A stretch of 7,483 nt of DNA. It comes from Candidatus Omnitrophota bacterium. GTDB lineage: Bacteria; Omnitrophota; Gorgyraeia; Zapsychrales; Fredricksoniimonadaceae. Positions within the stretch are counted from its first letter, which is position 1. Each line of letters opens with the position of its first letter. The translations under genes and the position numbers were made by a program. The notes under the pieces are model-generated. The model saw nothing but the letters and a program-made list of their open reading frames with translations, had not been told where the DNA came from and ran no database searches. The stretch is taken from contig JACQQW010000187.1 in assembly GCA_016206745.1 (NCBI GenBank), forward strand, positions 1 through 7,483. The letters run 5' to 3'. This document shows positions 6,228 through 7,483 of the stretch, in pieces.

Positions 6228-7407
6228 ACTTAGTTAATGGTTTAATCAAAAAGAACGTCATTAAGGGGACCAGCCCCAAAACAATGCCCGCGTATATACA
6301 AAAGTACGGCCGCTCCCATGCCCAGGACGGGTCACCGGAAGCGGCCTGGGCCTGCATCCGCGCCATCAACAATGACGCGTAAAAACTTAAAGCCCCTCCC
6401 AAGGACCAGGACTTGACCCATACCAATCCTTTTAAATAATAGACGGCCGTTTTCCATGACCGGCTTATGCACATGGCTAAAATCACCAGTGGAAATAAAG
6501 CATAAAGCATCAAATTGGCCCAGCCGTATATCCAAGGGAAAACAGCCATCATCGAGGACCCCGCCTGGCGCAACAATGTAATTTTATGAATATCCCCCGC
6601 TTCCTTTAATTCACGCCCAGTGATGGATTTCAATAAAGATTGTTCCATCACCTGGGCGGATGTTTGGGTCAAAGCAATGACTGAAACGCGGGCTTGTTCC
6701 GCCAGAGCAGGATTTGTATCCAAATAATTTCTCAATTGCCTCTCCATCCCTTCCCATTGTTTACGCGCGCTGGAAGGATAATAAGGCGTGATTTTTTCAT
6801 GCCCCGGCCACATCTGACCAAAATCCACCGCCGGGTCATCGTGTTGGACCATCCCCAAGGCAGGCAGGTACTGGTCATATAAAAATGTGTTCAATTTTTG
6901 ACGCAGGCCCGGATCACCTATGCCTTGTTCCATGGCTTCCCTGATATGTAGACAATAATTGTGCAGGCCAAACGGCGCGTTTAAATATTGGGCCCAGGCC
7001 GGCGTGACTGTATCCAGGGCATGAATAATACCGATCATAAACACATCCATGGCCTGGCCCAAAAAGCTCAATATCACCGGCAAATCATGGTAATCCAGGA
7101 CCTGGTCTTTGAGGTCCTGGCTGCTTTGGGAAGACTGGGAATACTCTTCCAGGGCGCTCTGAATGGTCCCCTCCGGCCTTTTAGGTAAAAGCAGAAAAGA
7201 AATGGACAGGAATATAAGGAAGAACAAGGCCAGAGCCCGGTAATGGCCGGTGCGTATGATTTGGACAAGGCAGGCAATGATCCCGCAGGCAAAGGCCAGG
7301 GAAGCCAGTGGAGTTTTAAAAAAGATAAAGTCTGTGATGATCTGCGCGTAATTTAATCCCAGCACCGCTAAAGCGGTGTCCACGGCAGTAAAGCCAAAAA
7401 TATCCAT
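6226..7407 (-). CDS. TraG N-terminal-like inner-membrane protein of the conjugation apparatus
   Basis: This 393-residue polytopic membrane protein has hydrophobic segments near residues 33-51, 57-75, 109-130 (weaker), 285-313, 327-348 and 368-388, around a soluble middle region (about 135-280). The C-terminal part, with an aromatic FPWIYGW stretch, a long hydrophobic helix, then YYLKGLVWVKSW and another helix, resembles the TraG N-terminal family. In F-type systems that family acts in pilus assembly and mating-pair stabilisation at the inner membrane. F TraG is more than twice as long; here the periplasmic C-terminal domain, known in F for mating-pair stabilisation and exclusion, is absent, and the gene leads the operon instead of ending it. 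A Ser/Gln-rich stretch sits at residues 90-97. The ATG at 7407 is the first start after an in-frame TGA, but its Shine-Dalgarno (SD) match is poor. The family call rests on pattern recognition of the C-terminal half and on context; a generic membrane protein of the system is the alternative. Confidence 0.65.
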   Translation of the reverse strand: MDIFGFTAVDTALAVLGLNYAQIITDFIFFKTPLASLAFACGIIACLVQIIRTGHYRALALFFLIFLSISFLLLPKRPEGTIQSALEEYSQSSQSSQDLKDQVLDYHDLPVILSFLGQAMDVFMIGIIHALDTVTPAWAQYLNAPFGLHNYCLHIREAMEQGIGDPGLRQKLNTFLYDQYLPALGMVQHDDPAVDFGQMWPGHEKITPYYPSSARKQWEGMERQLRNYLDTNPALAEQARVSVIALTQTSAQVMEQSLLKSITGRELKEAGDIHKITLLRQAGSSMMAVFPWIYGWANLMLYALFPLVILAMCISRSWKTAVYYLKGLVWVKSWSLGGALSFYASLLMARMQAQAASGDPSWAWERPYFCIYAGIVLGLVPLMTFFLIKPLTK

Positions 7408-7432
7408 TACAATCCAATGAATATCGGGGAGG

Positions 7433-7483
7433 TTAAAAGATAAAATACGGATTCATGGGGGATGAATCACGATTGATTAATAC
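7433..7483 (-). CDS. Possible C-terminal end of an upstream gene (partial)
   Basis: Of the three minus-strand frames entering from the right edge, only one stays open. It runs 16 codons to a TAA at 7435-7433; the other two hit stops almost at once. The visible tail ends in NPYFIF. The stop lies 25 nt upstream of the next gene's ATG, a spacing that fits an operon. Sixteen open codons can arise by chance, and no family can be named. It may equally be non-coding leader sequence. The upstream neighbour would have to be read from beyond the window. Confidence 0.3.
   Translation of the reverse strand, partial: VLINRDSSPMNPYFIF
7450..7468. repeat. Small inverted repeat, 7-bp arms and a 5-G loop
   Basis: GATTCAT and ATGAATC flank a run of five G on the plus strand (five C on the minus strand). 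The repeat lies 43 nt or more upstream of the first complete gene of the operon. It could be a weak operator or leader hairpin, or chance: the stem is AT-rich, no T-run follows it closely enough for a good terminator, and it falls inside the possible upstream reading frame. Confidence 0.25.

Noticed and set aside
7095..7120. 8-bp inverted repeat (CCAGGACC and GGTCCTGG, 10-nt spacer)
   Set aside because: It falls inside the TraG-like coding region with no T-run and no gene boundary nearby; an internal repeat of this size is plausible by chance or from codon choice.
7117..7140. Ser/Gln repeat (SQSSQSSQ) in the TraG-like protein as a possible tandem DNA repeat
   Set aside because: The repeated residues use different codons, so there is no DNA-level repeat; it is only a short low-complexity loop.
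7408..7483. Promoter for the operon upstream of the TraG-like gene
   Set aside because: Candidate -35/-10 pairs on the minus strand match the consensus poorly, and an upstream reading frame may continue through the region, so no promoter can be claimed.
7454..7483. Start of a divergent plus-strand gene (ATGGGGGATGAATCAC) at the right edge
   Set aside because: The nearest GGGGAGG is about 21 nt away, too far for a ribosome binding site, and only ten codons are visible.

Overview
The window is one minus-strand operon for a conjugative (F-type, MPF_F) type IV secretion system, read from the right end of the window to the left. In order of transcription it holds a 393-residue TraG N-terminal-like membrane protein, a small two-helix VirB2/TrbC-type pilin candidate, TraL, TraE, TraK, TraB, a small lipoprotein in the TraV position, the TraC ATPase, and a second small lipoprotein. 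From the pilin to TraC the order matches the F plasmid core (A-L-E-K-B-V-C), with the accessory F genes traP, trbD, trbG and traR absent. Every gene is intact; only the stretch at the right edge, possibly the 3' end of an upstream gene, is cut.

Organism: the host must be a diderm (Gram-negative-type) bacterium. The set includes an outer-membrane secretin-like TraK, a VirB10-type TraB that spans the envelope, and two proteins with clear lipoboxes. Base composition looks intermediate, neither strongly AT- nor GC-rich, and the proteins read as diverged relatives of the F proteins. I cannot place the organism further, nor tell a plasmid from an integrative conjugative element: no relaxase, integrase, replication or maintenance gene is present.

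Layout: 7433-7483 may be the tail of an upstream gene. 7408-7432 is a short gap. Coding from 7407 to 22 is almost continuous, with genes joined by ATGA stop/start overlaps (pilin/TraL, TraE/TraK, lipoprotein/TraC), longer overlaps (TraL/TraE 38 nt, TraB/lipoprotein 47 nt, TraC/second lipoprotein 11 nt) or gaps of 1-8 nt. This implies a single transcript with translational coupling. A perfect 22-bp palindrome at positions 1-22 touches the last stop codon and may be a terminator or processing hairpin.

How the parts work together: TraL and TraE build the inner-membrane platform, TraC powers pilus assembly, and the pilin forms the filament. TraB, TraK and the lipoprotein or lipoproteins form the envelope-spanning channel, and the TraG-like protein probably acts at the inner membrane in pilus assembly. 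The least ordinary points are the pair of lipoproteins flanking TraC that look like diverged paralogues, the stand-alone short TraG-N-like gene at the head of the operon, and the terminal palindrome.
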